Shown piece after piece: positions 46,778-58,194 of a DNA stretch of 64,000 bases (positions within the stretch are counted from its first letter, which is position 1; each line of letters begins with the position of its first letter). The translations under genes were made by a program, and so were the position numbers. Under the pieces are notes generated by a model that saw nothing but the letters and a program-made list of their open reading frames with translations, did no database searches and was not told the DNA's origin. The stretch is taken from assembly GCF_000003815.2 (NCBI RefSeq), contig NC_049991.1:14862154-14926153 (forward strand). The letters run 5' to 3'. The DNA is from Branchiostoma floridae (taxonomy: Eukaryota; Chordata; Leptocardii; Amphioxiformes; Branchiostomatidae).

Positions 46778-49700
46778 CTACAACAGAATTCACAGTTACT
46801 TAATAAATAGCTCATCTGTTGAAGTCATTCTTGATCTTGATTAACACAAAAATTAGATTTAACCAAATCTTTGACTAACTCCAGTTTTTGTTAAGGAATA
46901 AGCAATCCACTGCCAATCTGCGTGGCATGATGTCAGAGGCAAAGGATTGCTCGGTCCTTGATAAAGACTGGAGTTGGACAGTAAAAAATTGGGTCCAATT
47001 TTTGGATGGAAATTACAGTTCAACTTTGATCCTGAATTCAGTTGTCAAGCTGTCATTGTTTCATTTTTTTTCATTCATAAAAAATCCTTATCATGGTGCA
47101 ATTGTCATATTTCAGTGTGGTGAAAACTTAACCATAGAAATGCTACCCATACTTTCTATCAAAGACAAACGGGATTTTGTTTGGTGCAAGAAAAAGTACC
47201 TTATGTTGGTAGCACATTAGCGAGAAGTTTTCTTCACTGAGACAGCAACCTGAAAAAACAAAAGTCATCTGCATCAAGTTCACAACTGAAAGTATGTAGC
47301 ATTATCATATCAGCAATAGAACTACATTGTGTACCTGCTCTGAATGACTCTACCCTTTCACAATGGATCATGAGTGCCCCCTGTTGATTTACAATAGAAT
47401 TGCACCAAGAGAACTGCATCAATCTTACTGGAGGTAAGGCCATATATACTTTAGTAGAGAGATTTGTCTTGAACAGGGTTCTTGGAAAACACTACATTTG
47501 TGTCTATGACCATAACCAGGAGTAGGATCATCAATCTCTCTATCTTTCCCTCATAAACAGTGTTAACTCTCTAATAGTCCAGGAAGATTGTACCACACAC
47601 CTGCATCCACCGCACATATGTAGTGGTACTTCAGCTGGCAGCCCTTGAAACCACATCCCAGAGTAGCCCCCACTGTCTCACACTCACTACAGGACTGTAG
47701 GCAGGGATAAAACAAGCATATTATACATCAGTTCAAGAACAGTTGTTTAAAAACATGTGCTTAAGAAGGAGATTTCCATGGGCACACAATAACAGTCTTC
47801 TACAATCATGTACAGACAGAAATACAACCTTGCAACATACATGTAGTACATGTAGCAATCAGCAGATCTGCTTCAGATTAAAAAAGCAGCACAATTCATT
47901 ACAAGGTTAAAGAGGAAAAAGGGCTAAAGCATCATATGGGCAATCGAAGCTTGTTTGTTTCATTTGATCTCCATCAGTGCTTCAGGATTCTTCTTGCAAT
48001 TCGTAACAATACATGTACAATAAAATGAAATGTAAGAAAGAAATTCTGATAAACTTACATGTTGCCGAGCTTCCTTGATGGCATCTTCGAGCCCATGTAG
48101 CCGTCCCCCCATGATGAACACTCCGCTGGCCCAGACGGCGCACTGGTCGTGTGTCCACACTTCATCCAGGTACATCGGCACAACGACAGCCTCCAGCGAA
48201 CACGGGGGGCTGCCCCCCTCCTTGCCTGCTTTCCTGGCAGCAACCTTGGCCCCGCCTTTGTGAGCTGCCTTCCTATTTTTCTCCCCGCCACTTTGAGACC
48301 TGTGTCTTCTTTTTGACAGGGGAGTGTTAGCTGGGCTCGACAAGCCAGAGGGCCCCGGCTTGGGCTCACTACTGCTCACTTCTGAAGGGTTTCTACTTCT
48401 GCTTTTCCGCCCCTTGTTCTCCTTCAGGTCTGCAGACTGTTTCGGTGGAGTTTTGGTTTGGGTGAGAAGGGGCCTTTTCCCCTTCCCTTCCAGATAGTAG
48501 GGTCCAAACAAGTCGCCCAGTTCTTTATAGTTGGGTGACTTGCCACAGAAGGAGCACACCCATTTAGCATGTGTGACTGGATGGGTGGGGTGGGCACTGC
48601 CAATGTCTATCTCTGTCGTTTTGCTCGACACTTTTTCCCTGTGACTGTGATGTACGTGACTGTGGTGCTTGCTTTTCTGCTTTTTCTTTTTGTGCTCGCT
48701 TTTGCTGGAGTCCGCTTCGTTGGGGTTGTTGATGACAGTGCAAGAAACTGGGCTTTCGAGCTGGCCCGTGATGCGCACAACTGGACCTTGTGTGGGGGTG
48801 TCATCACGAACCATTTTTTTCGGCCCGGGAGCAGCTTCTCTACTAACAGTTTTTGGGGGAGCTTCCTCCCTGACTTTCTGTTTGACTGCTGGACTCCCTT
48901 CTTTACAAACTGGTCTTGACTCTGCCTCTACTCTCTTGAATGTCTCTACTCTCTTGGTGAGGGATATCTCCTCACCATCACTACTGGTAGTCCTGAACTC
49001 AAATGGTTCCTTGGACTTTTTCTTTGGGTTTTTTTCTCCCTTCTCTCCCTTTCCTTTTAGATCCACCTTTCGATTAACAGTCTTTGCTCCAAAAGGCCTG
49101 CCACGTTTCTTTTTCAGGCTGCCATCTGGCATGACCACAAGGTTTCCGTCGATGATCATACCCGGTTTCAAGTCCGTAGGGCTGACCTCAGCAGACTTGA
49201 CGTGCTGGACGTACTTGGAATTTGGAGAATGAACTTTTTTCGGAACGGGGCTGATTTTTGTGGGCGAAGATTCTGTTGCATTCATCTTTTCCTGAACAGC
49301 CTCTTCCCTTCCACTTCTCTCTGCTGAGTCATGCATTGACTTGGAATAGTTTGATGACTGTTTGGTCCCGCTGTTGGGAGGTTTTTCTACTGAAGTCCTT
49401 TTGATCACACCTCCCTTTTTTGTCTTACTTTCTGTCTTGTCCCACGTCAGTTTCCTGCAAGTTGAATGGGAGTCATTCTCTCTCGGAGAAATCTTCAACA
49501 GCGTATTTTCCTTTTTAGACAAGCTTGTCTCTGCCACCTGAATTTTTGACCAGTCTTTATGGACATCTTTCATCGGTGACTTTTTTGGTGACAGACTTCT
49601 TTCGGTGGACAGTCTTTCTTCCTTTGGTCTCTTTTTCGGAGAAGATTTCTGAGGAGAACCCATGGCAGACAGCTTTCTCTTCTTTGGGCTGGAGGGTTGG

Positions 49701-52700
49701 TTGGCTTCCTGGCCCGGTGACAATGGTCCTTTCACATTTGAACTGTTTTTGTCGTCAACAGTGCGAGTGATGCATATCGTCTCCTCTTCAGCATCAGAGA
49801 GCGGCATCAAGTTCTGTTTGCGCCTACTCCGAGGACTTGCTGCAAAGTCTGCCTTGGGGCTCAACGTCAGGATATTCGGAGAGCCCGCCGATGCCGTTCT
49901 GATTATCGACAGTGGGCTTGTTGTCACAACCGATGCACTCGACGAGACAATGGAACTGTCGGAGACTATGGCGGAGACTTTAGTTGAGTTTGGAGACGTC
50001 ATGCCACTGCTGGTGGGCGATACGACACCTCTGGAGCCCACTGTAAGGACCAGGCTGCTCTTGGGAGAAACCGACCTTACAGTGGAGGTAGACGGTGAGT
50101 GGGCACTGGAAACCAACACTGTTGACGACGTGGTGGCATTTGGGGAGTTTCTCTTGGGGCTCTTTGTGATCACTGACGGCTGCTTCGGTGAAGAAATGCG
50201 CTTGCCCTCCCCACTGCATTTGGCATTTGGTGGAGAATTTTTCTCACTAGAGCGAGCGTTTGCCTTGGGGCTGACTTCTGAGGGACGCGGACTCCTGTTC
50301 TCCTGTAGAGGCACCAGGGATGACCCCGATGTCGTACTTGTTACTGTCATGGAGCTGGTGGTTCCTGTTACCTCCGAGCTGGACACCTGGACGATAACAG
50401 GGTAGGCAACCACGGTCTGCTGTGGCGCCGGCGTCACTGCCGCAGGTTGGTGGAGTAGGAGTGATTTGGTCACAGTAGACAACGTTTTCCTCGAACGCTT
50501 TTTCTTCTTAGAACTCTCCTTCTTAGGTTCCAAGTCTGCAGCCTTACCCTGTGGAACCTGTAGCCTGTCTTCTGCATCATCTCTCTTAGGGGAAGTGGAG
50601 GACGAGTCTTTGGCACAAAGTGGGTGGTCAGGAGAAACATCCGTGGTGGTTTTACTGACATCAGGAGGCGTGTCACTTAGAAATCCGCTATCCCCGGACA
50701 TGTCTGACGACTCGCTACTGCTTGGCCCGTTTGGCAAATGCTTCTCGTCCGTGACACACTGGATCCGTAGACTCTCCTGGCTCTGAATCACAGAAACCTT
50801 ACACGACGGCCCGTTAAGTAGCTCCCCTGCGCTTTCCTTACTGTGTTCCTCATTCCCGCAATCCTCACAGTGAGACTCGTCGGAATTCCGCGCAGCAGAT
50901 GACGACACGTCTTTGGCATTACCACTACAACATTCCACACAACCATTTTCACAACACTTGGACGCAACACTACACGTAGGCTTGGAGGAATCATCCTCCT
51001 CCTTCACCTCTGTACAACCTTTATCCCTGTACTTACTATGGCGAGGTCTCTGTAAACCTAAAAAAAGATCCGGCTTCGTTTCATTTTGTGAACCATCATA
51101 TTTCGCGACCGGACAAGTTCTTTCCACAGTGTGACCCTCACATGTTGTACTGTTATCTTTATGAATTCCTGTTACCGTTTCATCCTTAACATTATTACCC
51201 TGTTGAGACGAACTTGAAAAGCAGCCAGCAGATCCGTTGCCAAAGTCGGAATCTCCGCAGGAAGTCGCATTCCCGAATCCTACAGAAACACCCGAATCCC
51301 CCTCGTGCTCCCCGCAGTGAATTCCATCCGAACACACGCTCGGCTTGGGGTCTGCTGGGTGTTCCAGTTTAGTTCTTTTTTCAGGGGGTCCATCGACCTG
51401 CCGAAAATTTTCCATCTGTTGTGGCGTGTGTGGGTTGGTGTAGTTCTGCGCATTCTCCTGTCCCTCGGAGGGGCCCATGTTCTGGGACATGGAGTTCCCC
51501 TCCTTGGTTTTCCGTCTCTGTCTGGGCTTGGAACCCCCCGTGATGGGGGCAATGTCGGCGGGGAGGGGAACCTGTTGGACAGTGTTGGGTAGATTGTTCA
51601 CCTGTGAGGCCAGGGCGTTTAAACTACTCACCCCAGAGATGAAGTTACTGCTGGTGGGGATATAGGGACTCTGCCTACCGAAGGTGGAACTACTGAAGGA
51701 GGTGTCTGTCCGACAGTATGAGGGCTCAGTCCTGTAGAGGGGGTCAGGGGGGTCGTACATACTGGGGGGAGGGTGGACTTGCTGGGGAGGGCTGCTGATC
51801 ATGTGGGGGGACTGCATGTGGGAGGGAGAGGGCCCCGGGCCAGGGGATTCCCCGGGTGTGGGGAGGCGTGATGCCCCTGCGTGCGGGGACTGTACGTACC
51901 CTGCTACGGGCTTGCCCTGCATGTGGAGACCCATCCCAGGGGACCTGATGGCGGGGCCAGGGGAGGGGTTGGAGATGGGGGACGTCACCATGTTGGATGG
52001 AGAGCTAATCGTGTTGGAACTAGAGCAGCCTAGGGGCACGGGAGACCTGACCTGCATCTGGGAAGGGGAGGGGCTGAAGTGCTGCGCTTGCTGGGCTGGG
52101 GACGGGTACACGAAGTGGTTCCCTTCCCTGCCTGCCATTAGGTGGGGGGACGAAGGATTCTGCACGGAGCCCATCGGACTTCTGTACCCACCCATCCCCC
52201 CGTGTATGGCACTTCTGTCCATCCCCTGAGCGTTCACTGAGTACGGCGACGGGCCCCGATGGTCCATGGAAGGGGGAGGAGGGGAGCGGTACATCTCCCC
52301 CGCCTGCGACTGCATGCTAATGGGAGGTCTGATATGGTGATACCCTTGCCCCCCTCCCGGTACCGGACTCGGCACCCCCGCCGGACCCCCCATATACCCT
52401 TCCATCTCCCCCGCACTTAATCTCCGCTGTTGTACGAACTGGCCCATGTGTCCGTCTGACGGACTCCTGATGCGAGGGTAGAGGCCCATGTCTACCTGCT
52501 GTTCCCTGTACATCATCCCTTCTTCCCTCGGGTCGCCCAGAAACATGGCGCGCTGCTGGGGCAGCGGCGGGGACCCCGGACCCATGGAGGGGTGCTGGGG
52601 CATACCCATTTGTTGGGAGGGGTGCATGGGTGGGGGGGTTCCTCTCATGGAGGTGGGAGGGAACTCCTGAAGGGGGTAGCTGCTGGCGGACTGCTGCATG

Positions 52701-53615
52701 GAGGGGCCGTAGGGCGGGGGCGAGGCGTATCTCGGCGGCTGCTGCTGCCCCATCAGGTGTGGCGGCCCAGGCTGGGGCGGCCCTCCCATCATGCCCGGCT
52801 GCTGGCCCTGGTACATGGGAGGTGGGGGAGACTGTGGCCAAGAGCCCCCTGGTGGCCGGGCCATGAGCTGCATCCTCTGGTGGTACTGAACATATCTGAA
52901 ATAAAAGAAAAGATGCTCCCTGTTAGAAAACAAGCCATTCCCTATTCTTCAATTGGGATATTGTACAGCACAGCTTGCAGACTCTTAGATTATTCTGAAG
53001 ACTGATATTTACACAAGTCTTCTATTTTATTTTTACTTCAAGACACAAGAAACCTTGTTTTGTGGCACTGATCATTTTCATGTACTTCCATGATGTGAAT
53101 TTGCCATTATAATTGTATTATAAGTAGCACATAGATGCCTCCTTGTAAGGTAGGTGAAATGCAACAGTGTTTTATGACATTGTTGCAGCATGAGCTGGTG
53201 CAGAAACAGCAGTGAGGCACCAAAAATCTTCTCTTTTTGTTTGACAACCTGTCAAGCAGTTGGTTTTGCTTACACGTTACAATTTAACAGAACTGCCAAA
53301 GTCAGCAAACAGCATAGTTACATATAGATGTGTAAGACGTACACATGCACACACACAAGATTTACAATAAGGCATAACCTACTGGGTTGACCTGGGGTTG
53401 GGAGGGGGGATCTGGTACTGCTGTTGTCTAGCCTGGTGCTCGATCTGTGCCAGGGTTTCCGACAGTTGAGGGGACACGCCCGGGTGCCTGGCTGGGTCGC
53501 CCGGGTGTCCGCCTGGGTCGTTGGGAAGCCTGCCTGGGTGTGGTGGGACTGGGTCTGCCATGCCGACCTGGTGGGGATGTGGGTACTGAGGCATCATGGT
53601 AGACCCCGGCCCCAT
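46718..53615 (-). CDS. TCF20/RAI1: RAI1/TCF20-family chromatin protein with C-terminal extended PHD finger
   Basis: Gene-level entry. Joined segments are 53615-53392, 52895-48059, 47694-47601, 47249-47200 and 46777-46718, giving 1,754 residues from [11 protein letters not shown]1 and TCF20 are paralogous vertebrate nuclear regulators that bind nucleosomes through an extended PHD finger (family knowledge). Visible features: a Pro/Gln/Met/Gly-rich N-terminus; [17 protein letters not shown] at about 500-515, a family signature; Lys-rich nuclear localisation segments; an AT-hook-like [11 protein letters not shown] at about 1340; SCTVINNP at about 1460, like CTIINAE/CTVVNSP of TCF20/RAI1; and the ePHD at about 1523-1735, with CSFC...GDLFGPYY...HDQC, then SCSEC...GC...YHYIC...C...C..H. 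The vertebrate motif KGRGLKLEAIVQKITSP was not found. The N-terminus may extend into upstream exons, since the first exon shown begins exactly at its ATG after an acceptor. Confidence 0.92.
47200..47249 (-). CDS. TCF20/RAI1: RAI1/TCF20-like ePHD exon 2
   Basis: 50 nt, phase 1 in and phase 0 out (donor gtactt). It encodes [16 protein letters not shown], matching the family's EENFSVRCPKHK and supplying the last Cys/His pair of the PHD finger. Confidence 0.93.
47601..47694 (-). CDS. TCF20/RAI1: RAI1/TCF20-like ePHD exon 1
   Basis: 94 nt, phase 0 in and phase 1 out (donor gtgtgt). It encodes [20 protein letters not shown], then [12 protein letters not shown], the core PHD zinc ligands. It is closest to TCF20 (CSHCQEAGATLGCYNKGC). 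Confidence 0.95.
48059..52895 (-). CDS. TCF20/RAI1: RAI1/TCF20-like giant exon
   Basis: 4,837 nt, entering in phase 2 ([17 protein letters not shown]) and leaving in phase 0 after EARQH at donor gtaagt. It encodes about 1,612 residues. A single huge exon carrying most of the protein is also the layout of vertebrate RAI1 and TCF20. It holds the NTVQQ signature, long Ser/Pro-rich repeats with many SPK motifs (possible CDK or linker-histone-like sites, inference), basic clusters, the AT-hook and the first part of the ePHD ([20 protein letters not shown] and [14 protein letters not shown]). Large frames on the opposite strand within this interval are shadows. Confidence 0.95.
52896..53391. other. 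Intron of the RAI1/TCF20-like gene
   Basis: About 0.5 kb with a normal pyrimidine tract before the giant-exon acceptor. Nothing else is visible. The introns at 47250-47600 and 47695-48058 are likewise plain. Confidence 0.7.
53392..53615 (-). CDS. TCF20/RAI1: RAI1/TCF20-like exon with first visible ATG
   Basis: 224 nt after acceptor gctcacag. The first codon of the exon is ATG ([12 protein letters not shown]), and it ends with NPR in phase 2 at donor gtcaac. It is rich in Pro, Gly and Gln, including a PGDPARHPG repeat-like segment. The phase matches the next exon exactly (AG plus A makes Arg). Whether this ATG is the true start or the frame continues from a 5' exon cannot be decided. An untranslated first exon is likely upstream. 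Confidence 0.8.
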
Positions 53616-54346
53616 CTGTGAGCAAAATAAACAAATAAACAAATATGAAATAAACACACATAAAATACAATCACAACAATGTATGAACAAATTTCCTTAA
53701 TGATAAGTTAATCATAGGCTTCCAGGGTGCTAGCCAAGATCCGTCCTTCCGTCCTTTGACAGAATTTTGCTGCTGGGGACAAACAAAAATTTTGCCCATT
53801 CTGTCCTCTGTGATGGACAAAAATCGAGATAAAGATATGAATTGAACCAAGCTGAGTGAAAAAAATTTCAGGCTGGCTAGAACATAGCAATAATTTACAA
53901 ACATATTTCCTTAATCGTAGGCTTAAGTATTCAGGTATCATCTCAAATAGTGGTATGGCAAATATTTAAGAATCTATACAAGAACAAAAGAGGAACAGAC
54001 TGTCTGTCTCCATTATTCAATGAGTCGCGGTTGAACAAAATATCATATGATTTTTCACATTCAACCGAGACATTGCATCATCATTTTAAAACTGAAAATA
54101 TGTACATACGTATCATATTCATCTCTTTCAAGAATATATAATTTACAACATGAGCAATAGTTTTGATTAACTTTTCATGAACTAAGGCATAACATACTTT
54201 ATTGCTTGACTGCTGCTGGCATTGGCACAACCAAAATTTTACGATTGCAAATTTTAATCCTTGTAGCAGAATTTCGATATTGCCTCAGGTCGTGGAATAT
54301 GATAAGTTCAACAATGCAGGGTAGTGAGCCAAAGATTCTAAATTCG
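53616..54346. other. Presumed 5' intron, no exon seen
   Basis: A pyrimidine-rich tract precedes the acceptor at 53616-53617. The remaining sequence is AT-rich. TTCCTTAAT and ACAAACAT-like words recur at 53690 and 53900, suggesting a weak local duplication. Confidence 0.5.
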
Positions 54347-54709
54347 GGGTTCTAGCCAGTGCATTTTAGCGTAGTGGGCCACTACGCTAAAATTTGTAAC
54401 CACTATGCTAAAATAAGGGCCACTACGCTAATTTTCAACTAGTGTAATGGTGCTTTGCTATCATTTGCTTGTTCAACAATGTCTAATCAATGTCTGAACA
54501 ATGAAAAATGATGAGATGCCATTCAAAACTGACCAAAAAATCTGTCAAATTACATGTGATGTTAACACTCTAGTGCCAACTTTTAACTCCAAATTGTCAA
54601 AATCTCACCGTGGAGGGGCTAAGTCCCCCCTTTCACCCCGATCTCCTGATAAGTCGCTTCGCTACCATGACATTCCCACTACGCTAAAATGAAATCATGG
54701 CTAGAACCC
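54347..54709. mobile_element. 363-bp MITE with GGGTTCTAGCCA ends
   Basis: The inverted ends GGGTTCTAGCCA and TGGCTAGAACCC continue inward through ATTTTAGCGTAGTGGG and its complement. The interior repeats CACTACGCTAAAAT several times near the left end. The target-site duplication is not clear. Confidence 0.7.
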
Positions 54710-57055
54710 TTCCCAGTATAATATTCTATACAATTTCAGACAAATGGAAATGTATGTTCTTCCTTCAAAAGCAGGTGGAATTATGACTATCTCAGGTTTC
54801 CAGGTTCACAGGTAAATGTTCTGACCCAGGATCCAAATCAATCAACCTGCGGTTCCCTGAAGCAACTGAAAGCTTCTCGGCAAAGCATAAATTTGTATCA
54901 AACCTTAAGTTTTATTCCAGTACGATAGATTTGTCTCCTAAACGTTGAAATTTTAAAGCATTACTCTAGTACACATCATTTATGTGTCATACCCACTTTC
55001 CACATTTGAAGATTATTTGTGCAAATTTCTTGAAGAACGGTTAACCCTACATGTTTTACACACCCTATCCATTAAAGACTGTGACCAAGCTCAACAAATT
55101 TCACAGATCAACTTTTTAGAAATATTCTTTATGTTTTGCTGTCTTATAAATAATACTTCTGAGTATATTTGATTATATTCCAATTTTAATAAAATCGAGG
55201 ATTACATAAATCCAATTTTTGTTGCTGTACGACAGAAACGGAGCAGAATTGATGACACCCTGTTTATCATTGACCAGTGGATACCTGTTGGGTCATCTCA
55301 ACATTTCAACTTGATTGATGTCATAACTTATTTCTCCTGGCTGACAGAAGGACATTCTCGCATTTCAAACCGCTTCTCAAGGTCAATGAGACCACTCTAG
55401 CTCCAAGAGGAAGGCATGTTTTCACTCACCATGCATGGTGAACACATATCCATCATTTTACGGCCAGTACCATATGAAGAGATCGTTGTCTTTCATCTTC
55501 TCGAGTCTACTCTTATCATCGCTATCTGTTTACCTTTAGTGCACTAAGGGACTGATAGAAATCAATTATGCGAAGTTCTTTCCACGTCATTTTTTTATTA
55601 ACAGAAATTTATCTACCCATTGAGCGAGGGATTCTGGTGGTGAGAGGTATCAATAGTCAAGCACACTGGGTAGACTAGCATTGAACACCCCTATAGCCTA
55701 GCTAGATGTGAGGATCTAATGAGTGGAGGCAGTGTCTATCTGACTGAGGGTACATAATGGACTGATAAATAAAGTCCTACTGAAAGAGAAAAATAATAAA
55801 GTATCACAAGTATCAACTCTTGTTGACACATTCAGTACATCCTGTACATGTCCCTTTGGACCAAGGCTGTCTCTTTCTTTATCTCCTTCTTTCTTTATCT
55901 CTTTCTTTCTTTATCTTTTTTTTCTGTACCACTCATGAACCACGTTGTTGATTTCCTTTCTTACAAGTTACATCTGTCATTTCGGGCTTACAAAAAAATT
56001 TCAGGTTTTTTTGACAAATGTGGTATAGTCCAAAAAAGTAAATTTCTGTCCTGGGAGGAGACAGCCCTGCTTTGGACTTAAGCAAAGGTGGCATGTTAAC
56101 GGCATTTCTCATCAGGCTTTTAGCCAGGCATGTGTCCAGGGGTCATTTGGACAAGCTTTCCTAAAAATAATAAGAAATTGTACCCACTAGATACCCTTAC
56201 ACTGGGGAGCAGATCGGACAAGCAAGAAATTCTGACTGACCATTTCCACTTAAATAAATAAAATTCTCTAAAACTTGGTACCCCTGACCCCCTACAATAC
56301 TCGCGCCTATATCACTTGCCATGACTCATCAAGAGATTTGAACCCCCTTTAAAAAAATCCTAGCTGAAAGCTTGCTTTCTTATAGTTATACAACCTGCAG
56401 GTACATGTATGAATACTGAGGGAACTGCCAGGAACTCAGACCAGCCCTCTGGCACAAAGCAGAATGATTTACATGGTTCCATGCCAGCTGATAGGCAATC
56501 CATCTCAGTAGATCTGATCTTCCCCTCTGTGTTCATATCAATAGAAAGCCAAGATAACGATAAACATACCAGACACTTGACTCTTTTGAACCTTATCATC
56601 ATTGTCTACTTAACACCTTGATGTTACTATTCTTTTAGGATAATTTTCCTTCAATAATGATTTTTTTTTAAATTACCGTACTTGCTTTTCAGTAAGAAGG
56701 CTACTGTACATTCATTTTCATAACCTTCCTGTGCAAAAATATTGACATATGATATAAACTAGAAGTATTTCATTTCTGTTTTCCATTATGATACAACACA
56801 TCTTTGCAACTGACAATTTTGACATTGTGAAGACCTTGGAGGACAAAATCTACAACCTCTCCAGCAAAGGAAATAAATTTGTGCCGTCAGTGATTTGGAA
56901 CCAGCTCCAATTTTCATGTTTTATTTGCCTCAGTTAACAAGAACAAAAGAAATACTCCCTACAACGTCAAAAATCATAGCAATAAATTCAACAAACAAAC
57001 AGCAGCTTCTTGTTCATGCCTCAGACATTATGGGATGATTTATGCTCCACATTGT
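54710..57055. other. Presumed 5' intron, no gene seen
   Basis: AT-rich. A CTTT/ATCT-rich microsatellite lies at about 55868-55922. No exon with coding signal was found. Confidence 0.6.
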
Positions 57056-57361
57056 CAGGGCTCAAAATTCATTTTTGGCATTATGTGCACTGGTGCACCA
57101 AACCTAAAAACTTGAGTGCACCAAACGATTTTGGGGTGCACCAAATAAAATAAAGTTTGCACCGCTTTGGAGTGTTGACAATATTGATGCACCCTAATTC
57201 CAACTTCATGACATTTTATTATCTGTCAAACACTTTGATGTCAAGAATATGGTGTATACTATCATACTTTGGTTCCTTTACATACGTAAACCTACGAAAA
57301 AATTTGAGTGCTGAAAAAATTGGGTGCCCCGCTTCAATTTTTGACCCGGTATTTTGAGCCC
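57056..57361. mobile_element. CAGGGCTCAAAAT-family MITE, copy 1
   Basis: It begins CAGGGCTCAAAATTC and ends GTATTTTGAGCCCT, with repeated GGTGCACCAAA blocks inside. The flanks ACATTGT and ACATTAT resemble a target-site duplication with one difference. Its ends match the 4285-4604 element. Confidence 0.65.
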
Positions 57362-57835
57362 TACATTATACACCAACACCCCGAAAGTGAAAGGAACTAC
57401 AAATGTTAATGTTATAAAAGGTAGCAAATATATGAAAGGTAGCTCAACAAATTTCAGACAAAGGATTAATCTTTTTCGAATTGTAATACTTTTTAATCGT
57501 ATGAATTATACTTTTACTTCCTGTACCATATACCAAGTACAAAATGAACTATCAGCATCACACAGATCCAATTTGGACCAGAAATAGTTGCTCAGCACTT
57601 TCACTTTCATTTTGTTTATCAAGGAAGTTACAACACATGTCCTATTTTTCCAGTTATCCTGGTCAAACATTGAAAACTATGACAGTAACAACAGTACGCT
57701 ACACAACACAAAAATTGTGTATATGAAGTCAATAATATCAATAACATTGCTGTCTAGTAGAAAGTGGCCCTTCAAAATACATGACGGAAGACACAACAAG
57801 ACTGTTTTCCCAGGATACCTTCTAAACACACTCTA

Positions 57836-58194
57836 CAGGGCTCAAAATTCATGTTTGGGATTAGGTGCACTGTTGCACCCAACCTAAAAAAATTGGGTGC
57901 ACTGAAATATTTTGGGGTGCACCACATAAAATAAAGTAGAATGTCAGAAAAACATGATTTCAAGGAACCCAAATTCCAACTTCAAATTCTTATACAAGTA
58001 CTATGGTCAGACATTCCAGCATCTTTCTATCACTAAGATGTCAAGAATATGGTGTATACTACATCTAGTATACTTTGATAGACGTAAACCTACAAAAATA
58101 TTTGGGTGCATCAGTGCACCTGCAGAAAAAATTGGGTGTACAGCTCCAATTTTGGGTGCACCAAGGTGCGCATGCACCCGGTATTTTGAGCCCT
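57836..58194. mobile_element. CAGGGCTCAAAAT-family MITE, copy 2
   Basis: It has the same ends and interior order as the element at 57056, in the same orientation and about 780 bp away. Shared inner words include TCAAGAATATGGTGTATACT and repeated GGTGCACC. It is a sibling insertion or the product of a local duplication. Confidence 0.65.

Noticed and set aside
49662-50405. 247-codon plus-strand frame (and several others between 48055 and 52870)
   Set aside because: They are antisense shadows of the 4.8-kb RAI1/TCF20-like exon, whose minus-strand frame carries the family signatures.
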